Assembly (NCBI GenBank): GCA_026826555.1
Contig: JAKSZT010053928.1
Coordinates: 43,504,084-43,568,083 of the forward strand
Length of the DNA stretch: 64,000 nt
Source: Tolypeutes matacus
Lineage: Eukaryota; Chordata; Mammalia; Cingulata; Chlamyphoridae
Direction: 5' to 3'
The position numbers were made by a program, and so were the translations under genes. The notes beneath the pieces were generated by a model that was given only the letters and a program-made list of their open reading frames with translations, was not told the DNA's origin and ran no database searches. Positions 42,539 through 54,456 of the stretch are shown piece by piece; the stretch's first letter is position 1, and every line of letters starts with the position of its first letter.

Positions 42539-42959
42539 CAGGGAAACAGATGTGGCTCAAGCAATTGGGCTCCTGTCTACCATAAAGGAGGTTCAGGGTT
42601 CGATTCCTGGGGCCTCCTGGTAAAAGGTGAGCTGGCCCATGCAGCAAGCTGACCTGTGTGGTAAGCAGGCCCATGCAGAGTGCTGGTCCGTGCAGGAGTG
42701 CTGGCCCACAAGGAGAGCTGGCACAGATGACACAACAAAAAGAGACACAGAGGAGAGACGAGATGCAGCAGACCAGGGAGCTGAGGTGGCGCAAGAGATT
42801 GAGCGCCTCTCTCCCACTCCGGAAGGTCCCAGGATTGGTTCCTGGTGCTGCCTAAAGAGAAGACAAGCAGATACAGAAGAACACACAGAGAGCAGACAGC
42901 GAGTACAAAACAATGAGGGAGCGGGGGAAGACATGAATAAATCTTTAAAAATAAATAAA
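42539..42959 (+). mobile_element. Dimeric DAS SINE
   Basis: Heads at 42541 (CAGATGTGGCTCAAGCAATT) and 42781 (GAGGTGGCGCAAGAGATTGA), with GCTGGCCCATGCAG-type spacer repeats and an AAATCTTTAAAAATAAATAA tail. Confidence 0.87.
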
Positions 42960-43137
42960 ACTTAATACAAAGCCATAGTAATCAAAATAGCATGATACTG
43001 GCACAAGGACAGACATACAGCAATGGAATCAAATTTAGAGTTAAGAAATAAACCCTCACATCTACAGTCAAATGATTTTTGACAAGAATACCAAGTCCAC
43101 TCAACTGGGAAAGAAGTCTCTTCAAAAACTGATTCTG

Positions 43138-43378
43138 GGGGGAAGCGGATGTGGCTCAATTGATAGGGCTCCTGTTTACTATATGGGAGGCCCTGGGTTC
43201 GATTCCCGGGGCCTCCTGGTGAAGGCAAGCCAGCCCGCGTGGCGCGGTGAGCTGACACAGCAGGACGACGCAACAAAGGGAGACAAGCAGACACAGAAAA
43301 ATGCACAGCAAATGGACACAGCGAGCACAAGCAGCAAGTGGGGATAAATAAATAAATAAAAATCTAAAAAAAAAAAAA
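43138..43378 (+). mobile_element. DAS-type SINE
   Basis: GGAAGCGGATGTGGCTCAAT head, GGTTCGATTCCCGGGG B box, longer body, (ATAA)n tail then A run. Confidence 0.9.
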
Positions 43379-43788
43379 AACTTTGTGGGAAAATTGGATA
43401 TCTATATGTAAAAGAAAGTGAGCACTACCTCATACCATGTTTTTTTAAAAAATTAACCCAAAATGGATCACAGATCTAAATATAAGAACCACAAGTATTA
43501 AACTCCTAGAAGAAAACATAATAAGCCTTCTTTAGGACCTTATGTTAGGCATTGGTTTCTTAGACTTTACACCAAAAGCATGAGTAATGAAAGAAAAAAA
43601 ATAGATATGAGATTTCATCAAAATTTAAAACTTTTGTGCATCAAAGGACCTTATCATGAAAGTACAACCTATAGAATGAGGGAAAATATTTGGAAACCAC
43701 ATATCTGATAAAGGTTTAATGTTCAGAATATATTTTTTAAAATCCTGTAACTGAACAACATAAACAAACCAGTTTAAAAATTGGGGAA

Positions 43789-43992
43789 AAGGGAAGCGGC
43801 TGTGGCTCAATCAGTAGGGCTCCCGTTTACCATGTGGGAGGCCCCGGGTTCGGTTCCCGGGGCCTCCTGGTGAAGGCAAGCCCACCTGCACGGCGTGGTT
43901 GGCTGACCCAGAGAGCACAAGCAGCAAGGGGGGGATAAATGAATAAATAAATAAAATCTTAAAAAAAAATAAAATAAAAAATAAAAATAAAA
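43789..43992 (+). mobile_element. DAS-type SINE
   Basis: GGAAGCGGCTGTGGCTCAAT head, GGTTCGGTTCCCGGGG B box, (ATAAA)n tail. AAAAATTGGGGAA is duplicated. Confidence 0.92.
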
Positions 43993-44778
43993 ATTGGGGA
44001 AGGGATAGACTTTTTTCTAGAGAAGATATACAAATGGCCTAAAAGCACATGAAAAGATTCACAAAATCATTAATCACTAAGAAAATGCATGTCAAAACCA
44101 CAATGAGATCATTTCACACCCACTAGAATGGCTATTTAAAAAAAAAAAAAAAATGTTGGAGAGGATGTGGAGAAACAGGAACATTCATTCTTCATTGATG
44201 TGAATGTAAAATGGTGCAGCCACCTGTGGAAGATAGTTTGGTGGTTTCTCTGAAAGTTAATTATAGAATTACCAATCTGGCAATCTCACTTCTAGGTATA
44301 TGCCCAAAAGAACTGAAAGAAGGGACTTGAACAGATATTTGCACACTGATGTTCATAGTGACACTATTCACAATTGCCAAAAGGTGGAAGTGTTCAACAA
44401 CAGGTGAATAAACAGTGATATATACATACAGTGGAATATTATTCAGCCCTAAAAAGGAATGAACTTCTGATACATACAACAACATGGATGAACCTTGAAG
44501 ACATCATGGGGAATAAAATAAGCCAGACGCAAAAGGATAAATATTTTTTTATCTCATTGATATGAAATAATTAGAACAAGCAATTTCATAGTATCAGAAA
44601 CTAGAAAGGTTATCATGGGCCTGGGTAGGGGTAGGGAATGGGAAGTTAATGCTCAAATGGTACAGAATTTGTTTTGGGCGATAGGAAGGTTTTGGTCGTG
44701 GATAGTAGTGATGGCAAATAACACAATTTAATAGCACTGAATTATGTATTTGAATGTGGTTAAAAGGGGAAATTTCAT

Positions 44779-45226
44779 GGGGGGGCAGATGTGGCTCAAA
44801 TGGTTGGGCGTCCATCTGCCATATAGAGGGACCTGGGTTCGATCCCTGGGACCTCCCGGTAAAATAAAAAATAGATATATAGAAGGCACATGGGTTGCCA
44901 GGCATTGTGAGCCGGTGAGCCGCCAGGCCCCAGGAGCCATGCAGCAAGATGATGACGTAACAGGAGAGAGACGCAAGGGAGAGTCAAGACGAGATACTCT
45001 GAAAGCTCTGAAAACTAGGAATCGAGGTGGCGCAGGTAGCAGAACACCTCTCTCCACATCGGAGGTCTTCAGGATCGAATCCTGGTGAAGTCTGGAGGAG
45101 AAGGATGAGAAGAGATGGGAGAAAACAGACACAGAGAATTGCCCAGCAAATGGACACAAAACAGCAAATGGGGAAGGGGGGATTTAAAATGGATAAAGAA
45201 AATAAATAAATCTTTAAAAAAGGGGG
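44779..45226 (+). mobile_element. Dimeric DAS SINE
   Basis: Heads at 44784 (GGGCAGATGTGGCTCAAATG) and 45023 (CGAGGTGGCGCAGGTAGCAG), a single spacer unit and no minisatellite expansion, AATAAATAAATC tail. Confidence 0.88.
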
Positions 45227-45280
45227 GGGTAATTTCAGATTGTATATTTGTTACTCTAAGAAAAAAATTAAAAAACCTAT

Positions 45281-45462
45281 GGGGAGCAGAGGTGGCTCAG
45301 GTGATTAGGCACCTCCCTCCCTCCCACATCAGAGGTCCTGGGTTCGATTCCCAGTGCCTCCTGAAAAGAAGACCAGCACACAACAAGCAGATACAGCAAA
45401 TGCAAAACAAGGGGGTGGGAAGAAATAAATAAATTAAATAAATATTTAAAAAAAACACAAAA
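45281..45462 (+). mobile_element. DAS-type SINE
   Basis: GGGAGCAGAGGTGGCTCAGG head and GGGTTCGATTCCCAG B box. AAAACCTAT is duplicated on both sides. Confidence 0.88.
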
Positions 45463-46639
45463 CCTATAGAACAATAATATTCCTTCTTCAGTTGTAACAA
45501 AAGTGCCACTAATGCATGGTGTTAATAAAAAGGGAGGTATATGGGAACTCTATGTTCTACATGATTTTTCTGTAAACTTACAAACAACTTCTCTAATAAA
45601 AAGCAATTATATTAAATAAAAAGAAATTATTTCAGAGAAGGAGCCACAATTTGATTAGATTAATTCAACTATATCAATAAAAGAATTAAAATGTGAATGA
45701 TTTGAACATTCATTTATTGTTTAAGCTGTCAGATTGATAAAAGAAAAACATGATCCAACTATAAATTGTCTACAGGAGACACACTTTAGATTCAGAGATA
45801 CAGACTGAAAGTAAAAGGATGGAAAAAGATTTATCATGTAAACAGCATCCACAGAAAAACTGGAGTGGCTATACTAATACCAGACAAAATGGACTTTAAA
45901 AGAAAAAGTTAGTAGAGATAAAGAGGAACATTTTATATTGATAAAAAGGTCAATCCATCAGGAGGATGTAACAATTACAAACATACATGAATCCAATAAC
46001 AGAACAACAAAATACTGGAGTAAAAACTGACACAAATTAAGGTGGGGAGGCATAATTCAACCATAATCACTGGTGATTTCAATATCCCATTTTTTAAAAT
46101 GGATGGAACAATTAGGCAAATCAACAAGAAAATAGAAAACTTGCACAACACTGTAAACCAACTAAACTTGACAACAATAGAACACCACCCAATAACAACA
46201 GAATATACATTCATTTCAAATGCACATGGAACATTCTCAAGGGTAGACCATACACTAGACCATAAAACAAACCTCAATAAATGTATAAGGACAGAAACAA
46301 TACAAAATTGGTTCACTGATCGCAATGGAATGAAATTAGAAATGATAGGGGAAAATTCGGGAAACAGAAACGTGGAAATTAAACAACATACTCTTAACCA
46401 ATGGGTCAAAGAACCAAATGGGAAATTAGAAATGACAATGAGATGAATGAAATGGAAGAGACAACATAACAAAACTTCTGGAATGAGGTTAAAGCAGAGA
46501 AATTTCTCAGAAACTTATAGCTGTAAATGCCTAGTAAGAAAAAATCAATAGCCTAAACTTCCACCTAAGACACTGGAAAAAGAGGAGCAAACTAAATCTA
46601 AAGCAGGCAGAAGGAAGGGTATAATAAAGAATAGTGGAA

Positions 46640-47687
46640 TGCAAATATTCTTGCTGTCCTGATTTTGTGATAATCAGGGTAGGCTAAACATTTGCTATAT
46701 TAGAAACCATGCATGTGTCCCCAGACCTAGTTTTTTCTCTAGGTCTGGTTTTTAGAATGCTGGTGATAAACTAAGTCTGATTTATTATATGACCATCCTG
46801 TATATGAAATGACTGTAACTCTAGGTATCTTTGGTCAGCCTTAAAGAGATATAGCAAGGGGATGGATGTGGCTCAAATGGTTGGGTGTCTGTCTCTCATA
46901 TGGAGTGATGTGGGTTCGATCCCCGCCACCAGACCCAGTGCAGAGGTGCGCCGCCAGGCCCTGCAAGCCATGCAGCAAGATAATAATGTAACAGGAGAGT
47001 GACACAAGGGAAAGCCAAGACGAGACATGCCAAAAAACCAGGAACTAAGATGGCACAGGTGGTAGGATGCCTCTCTCCCACATCGGAGGCTCGGAGGATT
47101 GAATCCCAGTGAAGACAGGAGAAGGATGAGAAGAGAGGGCAGGAAACAGACACAGAGAGTTGCCTAGTGAATGGACACAAAACCAGCAAAAACGGGGGCG
47201 GGAGGAAATGGATAAAAGTAAATAAATAAATCCTTTAAAAAAAGTATAGGGGAGGGAAGCGGCTGTGGCTCAATCAGTAGGGCTCCCGTTTACCATATGG
47301 GAGGCCCCGGGTTCGGTTCCCGGGGCCTCCTGGTGAAGGCAAGCCCGCCCGCGTGGCATGGTTGGCTGACCCAGCGAGCACAGGCAGCAGGGAGGGGATA
47401 AATGAATGAATAAATAAATAAAATCTTTAAAAAAAAAAAAAAAAAGTATAGGGGAGTGAAATACGGACTATAGTTAGTAGTAATACTTTAACGATGCTCT
47501 TTCATAATTTGTTAGCAAATGTTTCACAACAATGCAAAGTATTTGTGGTGGGGTGATGTGTGGGAGCCCTGTATGATGTTATGCATGTTTGTTTTGTTAA
47601 GTTCACAATGTTTTCTGAACACTTATAGTTTACGTATGTTCATATATGAATGATATACTTTAATAAAAATTTTAAAATAAATAAATA
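46640..47687 (+). mobile_element. Composite A-SINE-B retroposon, copy 2
   Basis: Target-site duplication AATAAAGAATAGTGGAA at 46623-46639 and 47688-47704. Unit A is 46640-46857, starting TGCAAATATTCTTGCTG, with the CCAGACCTAG/CTAGGTCTGG stem kept. The DAS dimer covers about 46858-47236 with little minisatellite. A later SINE is inserted at 47254-47446. Unit B follows to about 47670, ending CTTTAATAAAAATT and an ATAA-rich tail. Confidence 0.75.
47254..47446 (+). mobile_element. DAS-type SINE nested in composite copy 2
   Basis: Long-form head GGAAGCGGCTGTGGCTCAAT. AAAAAGTATAGGGGA is duplicated on both sides. Absent from the other two composite copies, so it is younger. Confidence 0.9.
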
Positions 47688-47940
47688 AATAAAGAATAGT
47701 GGAAGTTAAAATATATATAGAGAAAAATAGGGAAAATCAATGAAACCAAATATTAGTTCTTTGAAAAGATCAATAAAATGGACAAATCTTTAGCTAGACT
47801 GACAGGAAAAGAAAAAAAAAGACACCAAGAGAAGACTGAATACTATACTCAGAAATTATGATAGAGGGGGCTTTAGTAACAACCTTACAGAATGAACAAA
47901 TTGAATGCTATGTGAATTATATCTTAATAAAACAATTGGG

Positions 47941-48712
47941 GAAAAAACGGTTAAGAGCATCCTGCCCTCTATTGCTAGTTCTCCTCAAGAAAATAAGTTC
48001 AACATAAGTTATGAAGTCACATAAGCCATTTGGGGCTTCTACTTTAACTTTCCCACCAAACCAAGGCTTTCTGCTTACTTTTTATTCCGTAGGCAGAGAT
48101 ACCATAACATATAGGAAGAGATGACCTTGGAATTATCCTTTATTTCCCCCATTGCCACTTTTATGCCCTTCCTAGCTCTGCCCTATTTATAGGACAATTT
48201 CTAAGGACTCAGTCATGTGATCTGAGGTCTGTTCACTTACCTTGCCCCCCTTCTTTCCCAATTTCTGGTATTCCTGAACTGCGTGAAGGTCTTTGACTGT
48301 GCCATATTCTGAAAATTCCTTCAAGTCTCAGCTCAAATAATGTACATCCTTTGGATGGTTTTCCTGTACTCCTTCCTCTACTTTGCTCACACATATTATA
48401 GCTTCACCACATTATACTGGAATTATTTCTATTTCTCTGCCATTAGCTTTTTAAGGCCAAGGATCTTGTCTCGCTGTCTTTGGCAAGCATATTTTGGAGG
48501 CAGCAGTAGAAAGAACATCTACTCCTTTTTGTGACTATCCATTCACAAATCATGTCCATAATAATGGTGGGACCATAAAAAGATGTGGTCTTTTGAATGA
48601 ACCAATACAATCTCGGTGTAAAAACTTAAAAGCATATTTGACCCATATTTGCATATCTAGAAACAGCATATTTGCTGTTTCTAGATATCTTGGGGAATTT
48701 TAAAGAGTAATT
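47941..48712. other. Intergenic sequence without recognised feature
   Basis: Unique-looking AT-rich DNA between repeats. Short open frames (61-69 codons) have no family I recognise. ATATTTGCATATCTAGAAAC and AGCATATTTGCTGTTTCTAG near 48640-48690 form an imperfect inverted pair. Confidence 0.5.
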
Positions 48713-48724
48713 TTTGGTTGATTT

Positions 48725-49542
48725 ATTTTTTATGTACATAAACAGTAAGTGTTCAGTAAATATTGTTAACTTACAAAACAAACAGGGCTCCCACACATCA
48801 CCCCACCACAATTAATTTGCATTGTTGTGAAACATTTGTTAAATTATGAAAGAGCATCGTCAAAGTATTAACTACTAACTATAGTCTACCTTACTCCCCT
48901 ATACTTTTTTTTTTTTAAGGATTTATTTACTTTTATCCATTTTTACCTCCCCCCTACACCCTTTATGTTGTTTTTGTGTCCATTCGCTGGGCAACTCTCT
49001 GTGCCCGCTTCCTGCCCTCTCCTCTCATCCTTCTGTCCTCACCGGTATCCGATCCTTGGAAACTCCGATGTGGGAGAGGCATCCCACCGCCTGTGCCACC
49101 CCAGTTCCTGGTTTTTCAGTGCGTACCGCCCTGGCCCTCCCGTGTCACTCTCCTGCCGTGTGGCATGCAGGGCCTATGGGGCTCACCTGCTTGCAGGGCT
49201 TGGTGGCCTGAGCACATTCTATATATATATATATTTTTTAATTTTTACCGAGAGGTCCCAGGGATCAAACCCGGGTCCCTCCATATGGGAGACAGACGCT
49301 GAACCATTTGAGCCACATCCATCCCCCTGCTACATCTCTTAATGTTGACCAAAGATACCTAGAGTTAGTCATTTCCCTTACAGGATGGTCATATAATAAA
49401 TCAGGCTTGGTTTATCACCAGCATTCTAAAAACCAGACTTAGGGAGAAAAATTAGGTCTGGGGACACATGCATGGTTTCTAATATAGCGAATGTTTAGCC
49501 TACCCTGATAATCACAAAATCAGGACAGCAAGAATATTTGCA
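48725..49542 (-). mobile_element. Composite A-SINE-B retroposon, copy 3 (inverted)
   Basis: Target-site duplication TTTGGTTGATTT (48713-48724) and TTTGGCTGATTT (49543-49554), 11 of 12 matching. Read on the minus strand it has unit A at 49542-49327 starting TGCAAATATTCTTGCTG, a DAS dimer at 49326-48907, and unit B at 48906 to about 48730. Unit B is shortened at its 3' end. Confidence 0.75.
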
Positions 49543-49599
49543 TTTGGCTGATTTTAAATTGCATATATAAGACCCTGTCTTTGAAACTGAATAAATGTA

Positions 49600-50220
49600 T
49601 GTTAATAGTACAGAATGTTAATATATATATAAAAAAAACATGCTAGGTGAAAGAAACGAGACACAAAGTACTACATACTGTATCATTCCATTTATATAAT
49701 GTAAATATAAATCACTTTATAAAATTAGATTAGTGGTTATGTAGGGCTAGGGAAGAAATGCTAAGGGATGTGGAGTTTTTCTTTTTGGAATAATGAAATT
49801 GTTCTAAAACTTTTTGTGGTGATGAATGCAAAACATTGTGATTTTTTTTTTTTTTTTAACCGGGAGGTCCCAGGGAACGAACCCAGGTCCCTCCACATGG
49901 GAGACGAACGCCCAACCAGTTGAGCCACATCCGACCCCTCAAAACATTGTGATTATACTAAGAGCCACTGATTATACTTTGGATAGATCATATGGTATGT
50001 GAATATACCTCAATAAAATTGCTTAATAGTTGTGCAAGAATAGCCAGAAATAGCTGCTGTGTACAGCAGGGGAAACAGAGATTGAGAGGTGAAGAAGTTT
50101 ATTATTGAAATGATGAAAATGCTCTAATAGTGATTGAAGTGATGAATGCACAACTATGTGATTATACCAAATACCACTGATTGTACACTTTGGATAAATT
50201 GTATGCTTTATTAATATATA
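49600..50220 (+). mobile_element. Old L1 3' fragments
   Basis: GCTAGGTGAAAGAAACGAGA, GATTAGTGGTTATGTAGGGC and CCTCAATAAAATTGCTTA are typical L1 3' text. It is interrupted by a short SINE, with a second related piece from about 50085. Confidence 0.65.
49838..49939 (-). mobile_element. Short DAS-type SINE
   Basis: T run, then GGGAACGAACCCAGGTCC and CAGTTGAGCCACATCCG. AAAACATTGTGATT is duplicated. Confidence 0.9.
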
Positions 50221-50221
50221 T

Positions 50222-50637
50222 CGGGAAGCAGATGTGGCTCAAGCAATTGGGCTCCCATCTACCATATAGGAGGCCCAGGGTTCAATTCCTGGGGCCTCCT
50301 GGTGAAAAGCAAGCTGGCCCGAGCGGAGAGCTGGCCCAACGGAGTGCTGGCTCACACGGAGTGCTGGCACAGCAAGATGACGCAATAAAAAGAGACACAG
50401 AGGAGAGACAATAAGAGACAGAGCAGAACAGAAAGCTGAGGTGGCACAAGAAATTGAGCGCCTCTCTCCACTCCAGAAGGTCCTAGGATTGGTTCCCGGT
50501 GCTGCCTAAAGGGAAGACAAGAAGAGAAGACAAGCAGACACAGAAGAACACACAGAGAGCAGATAGCGAGTGCAAAACGAGAGTGTGAGGGGGAAATAGA
50601 TAAATAAAGTTATTTATTTAAAAAAAAATTGTATCAA
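50222..50637 (+). mobile_element. Dimeric DAS SINE
   Basis: Heads at 50223 (GGAAGCAGATGTGGCTCAAG) and 50438 (GAGGTGGCACAAGAAATTGA), spacer with GCTGGC(A/C)CA units, tail running into A-rich text. Confidence 0.87.
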
Positions 50638-50639
50638 TA

Positions 50640-51545
50640 AAATTTGTTTAAAGAAATTAAAAAAAAAAAAAAGGGTGATCATGCTTGGAATTTTCAATTC
50701 TTATAAGCTTTCCTTACCTGAATTACATCTGTAGCAGATTCCTGTCAAAATGTTCTGCTGCGAGTCCCAACCTGGCAGTCAGGGACTTGTGGCAGCACAA
50801 GCATTTTTTCTCCATCAACAGATATTAAAAGTTTATCAACTATGATAAGTTGTCAAGTATACCTAAATTAATCTAAAAATTCTGTACAATTCAATATAAA
50901 ATGTCAATATAAATTTTGGATGGAATACAGATAATATAAAATTTCACATATTAAACTTGTGAGAATAGGATAATTCTTGGGAGGAAGCACATCAAAACAT
51001 TCTGTAAACCTACAACTTATCCAATTAAAAAAAAAACACATAAGGTTAGTTATTAAAGTAGTTTGGTAGCAGAGAGAATAGAAAGATCAATAAATGAAGA
51101 GAGAGCCTAGAATTACATCTGACTCCATTTGGGAATGAAGAATGTGACAAAGATGGAATGACAAATCAGATGAAAATATGTACTATTCCATAAATGATGA
51201 TGAGTCAACAGGTTAGCTCTCAAAGATGTTAGTATGGGGTGTGGAGCCAGATCCCTTTCTTGAATACCAGTTCTAAATATAAAAAATGAAACCGTACGAA
51301 TATTAGGATACATGAGCAAATTTTGAAAAATCAATTTTTGAAATAAGACTCCAGACCGGGAAGCCATAAGAAAACACATTGATGAATTTGACCACGTAAA
51401 TATTTTGGGGAAAAAAACCAAAACTGTAAATATACTCATCACCAAAATACAAGGAGAAATTATTTACAGTATATGCTAGACAAAGGGTTAACTTTCTTAG
51501 TATGTTTGGAATTCTTATAAATCAACAAAAACAAAAAAACACCAA
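50640..51545. other. AT-rich intergenic sequence
   Basis: No gene seen. Text such as AATTTTTGAAATAAGACTCC and CAGTATATGCTAGACAAAGG suggests a degraded L1, but it is too diverged to delimit. Confidence 0.5.
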
Positions 51546-51551
51546 AAAATA

Positions 51552-51612
51552 AAATTGGGGTGGGGTGGGGGGTAAAAATGGATAAAAGTAAATAAATAAA
51601 TCTTAAAAAAAT
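51552..51612 (+). mobile_element. DAS SINE tail fragment
   Basis: GGATAAAAGTAAATAAATAA and the preceding G-rich stretch match the 3' end of the dimeric SINEs. No head is present. Confidence 0.6.
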
Positions 51613-52075
51613 AAAATGGAATTTCACAAAAAGTCTCAGAAAATAAAATGACCAGTAACATTAAAAGATGCTCAATGTCACTTGTGATAAACACAATGTA
51701 TATAAAATGCATGCAATTTTTCATCTGCCATATTGACAAAGACGAAAAAGGATGATAATACAGTGTTGGCAAGGGTGTGGGGAAACTGGCATTCTCATAC
51801 ACTGTTGGTGGGTGTAAATTCCTACAACCTTTGGAGGAGACAATTTGGCACCATCTTTCATAATCCAAACTGCAAACACCCTTTGCCTTAACAAGTTATA
51901 CAAATGTATACTATGGGTATATTTTCAAAACTAAGAAAACATCGCAAGGATGTTCACTGTAGCAATGCTTGTAACAGAAAAACAAAGAACTTTTAATAAC
52001 CTTAATGTCTTATTATCCAGACAACTGGATAACAAACTGAGGTACATGAATTAATTAGAATGCTGTGTAGCCATT
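51613..52075 (+). mobile_element. Old L1 3' region, target of the younger L1
   Basis: L1 ORF2 C-terminal and 3' text (CACTGTTGGTGGGTGTAAAT, TGTAGCCATTAAAAAGAATG). It is cut at the 13-bp target site and resumes at 58425 (TAGCAATGTG ... ATTTATTTAAAAAATAAAG). Confidence 0.75.
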
Positions 52076-53193
52076 AAAAAGAATGCAGAAGACGGCGGAC
52101 TCGTAAGACACGGGAATCTCTTCTCCAGAAAAATAGCTAGAGGACAGGCTGCAACAGCCCCAAAAAAGATCTTCTAGGATTTAGGACAGCAGGTGAAGGC
52201 TGCACACCACCCAGAGGAGAGAGGGACAAAAGAGGGAAATCGCGACGACAGAACCATGAGTTGGAAGTAGCAGCTTCTGCTGCTGCCGAAATTCTGCCCC
52301 CACACTCTTTAGAATTCTCTGGCCTCAGGGCCTGCGACCAAAGACAAAGGGGCTCCAGGGATCTACCGCTCCCGGGGAGAGAGAGGGACACAGACTTAGG
52401 CTGACTCAGGTTCTGACCTGTAAATTTGGGCTGCGGAGCCCCACGGACCCTTCCACACGGCAGTTTGCCCTGGGAGCCTAGGAAGGACTGGAGAAATCCG
52501 ACCCTCGCAACCTCCCTCTCTTCTAGCCTGGGCTAATTGTTGAGGACTCCACAGGAGAGGGGAGAGAGAGCCTGGGGCTGACCCTGCTTTGGACTCCCAG
52601 GTTTGGTCTGCCCTGTCCCGAGAGCCCTTCCAGGCTGGGTGGGGCTGTACCATTGTTTGCCTTGGAGCCTACAAGGGGCTAAAGATATACAAACCTTCCA
52701 ATCTCCTCTACTAACAGCGACTGATTGTTGAGGATTCAGAAGGGAGTGGAAATATTTCCTAGCTGGGAAAAGGGGGGCACTACGAGAGAAGTCTGGAGAA
52801 CTGTTTCAGAAAGTTTGAATTACAAGGCTCTTAGCCCCCAGACAGGAAGCTCTATCACATTGATCTGGTCCGTGTTCACAACAAATACGCTCTGACCAGG
52901 CATTGAATTGAAAGCTGCCAATAAGCACCATCTCCTGGCAGACCAAGGAAGTGCACATAAGAAAATTAATAAGTAGGAGAGGCTTTTCCTGGCTTCTATA
53001 GCCTCCCTGCCCAAGGCCCTAGGAAACAACTCTACAACCAATTACTGGGTCCTGTGCCCAGTTTTGAGCAACCAGCAGAACAATTCTAACAACCAAGGTT
53101 GAGCTGAATATCAAAGAGCTGTGGTAATTCACAGCCTCCTGCCACTAAAACCCCATAAAAGATACAGCATCTAAGTAAATACAACCTAACCAG

Positions 53194-54456
53194 ATGCCTA
53201 AGCACCAGCAAAAAATTACGAGCCATACTAAGAAAATAGAAGACATGGCCCAAGAAAAGGAATACAGCAAAGTCCCAGAAGAGATGCAGAATTTGAGAGA
53301 ACTAATCAGTGAGATGGGCACAAATTTCCAAAATCAAATTAATGAGATGAAAGAGAATATAATTAAAGAGATAAATGATATCAAGAAGACATTGAACGAA
53401 CGCAAAGAAGAATTTGAAATACTGAACAGAAAAGTAACGGAGTTCATGGGAATGAAAGACACAATAGGTGAAGTCAAAAATACATTTGAGGCATACAACA
53501 GCAGACTCAAAATAACAGAAGAAAGAATAAATGATACCGAAGACAGAGCAGCTAAAATTGAAGAGAGAAAAGAACAGAGAGAGAAAAGAATGGGAAAAAT
53601 TGAGCACAGGCTCAGAGAGTTGAATGACAACACAAAACACAACAACATATGTGTCATGGGAGTTCCAGAAGGGGAAGAGAAAGGAAAAGGGGCAGAAAGA
53701 GTATTTGAGGAAATAATAGCTGAAAATTTCCCAACTAGCATGAAAGAAATGAACTTACATGTCCAAGAAGCTCACTGTATCCGAATGAGAATAAATCCAA
53801 ATAGACCTATGCCAAGATACATATTATTCAGAATATCAAATGTAAAAGATAAAGAAAAAATTCTCAGAGTAGCAAGAGAGAAGCAAACGATCACGTACAA
53901 AGGACGTCCAGTAAGACTTAGTGCAGATTTCTCTTCAGAAACCATGGAGGCAAGAAGACAGTGGTATGATACAATTAGGAAACTGAAAGAGAAAAACTGC
54001 AAGCCAAGAATTCTTTATCTAGCAAAACTGTCCTTCAAATATGAAGGTGAGTATAAAATATTCACAAACAGGGAAGAGACTGTGGCTCGGTCGGTGGGGC
54101 TCCCGTTTGCCATATGGGGGGCCCTGGGTTCAGTTCCTGGGGCCTCCTGGTGGGGGCGGGCCCGCCTGCACGGCGTGGTTGGCTGGCCTGGCAAGCACAG
54201 GCAGCGGGGAGGGGATGAATGAATAAAAAATAAAAAAAAAATATTCACAAACAAACAGAAACTAAGAGAGTTTGCAAAAAAGAATCCACCATTGCAGGAA
54301 ATATTAAAGGAAGCCTTAGAACCTGAAAGAAAAAGACAGGAGAGGCTTGGAGGAGAGTATAGAAGAAAGAAAAGCAGAAAGGATAACCAAAAGAGTAAAA
54401 AGAGAGACAAAAATAAGATGACCTATGAAAACCAAAGAATAAAATGGAGGAAATAA
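53194..54456 (+). pseudogene. L1 ORF1 (RNA-binding chaperone), broken by a SINE
   Basis: Open from the ATG at 53194 for about 290 codons. An N-terminal coiled coil is rich in Glu, Lys, Asn and Ile (about codons 30-150). An RRM-like region with VPEGEEKGKGAERVFEEIIA follows, then the C-terminal domain with REKQTITYKGRPVRLSADFS. A DAS SINE at 54071-54237 interrupts the last part, and translation would end inside it at 54220-54222. The original stop is TAA at 54454-54456. The protein family forms trimers that coat L1 RNA. Confidence 0.88.
54071..54237 (+). mobile_element. DAS-type SINE in L1 ORF1
   Basis: GGAAGAGACTGTGGCTCGGT head, short (ATAAA) tail. Target-site duplication AAATATTCACAAACA on both sides. 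It is among the youngest insertions, because it sits in the youngest L1. Confidence 0.92.

Larger units (their letters stand above)
33375..45650 (+). mobile_element. Near-complete old L1, heavily interrupted
   Basis: Sense orientation. The 5' UTR starts near 33390 (CCAAGATGGCACTG). ORF1 relics lie at 35251-35900 (EGEEIEKWAEGIFKEIMAEN recognisable). ORF2 endonuclease text starts near 37150, the RT region covers about 40600-41880, the ORF2 C-terminus about 43990-44520, and the 3' UTR follows. Every frame is broken. More than ten SINEs, a composite retroposon and a retrocopy are inserted, so it is one of the older elements here. Confidence 0.8.
45690..47940 (+). mobile_element. Second old L1 fragment (ORF2 region)
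   Basis: Endonuclease-region text (CTGGAGTGGCTATACTAATA, GGTGATTTCAATATCCC) at 45780-46620, resuming after the composite copy 2 at 47705 (GATCAATAAAATGGACAAAT). No intact frame. The 134-codon frame at 46042-46446 is a remnant of ORF2. Confidence 0.75.

Noticed and set aside
53302..53741. 112- and 135-codon minus-strand open frames
   Set aside because: Antisense shadows of L1 ORF1.
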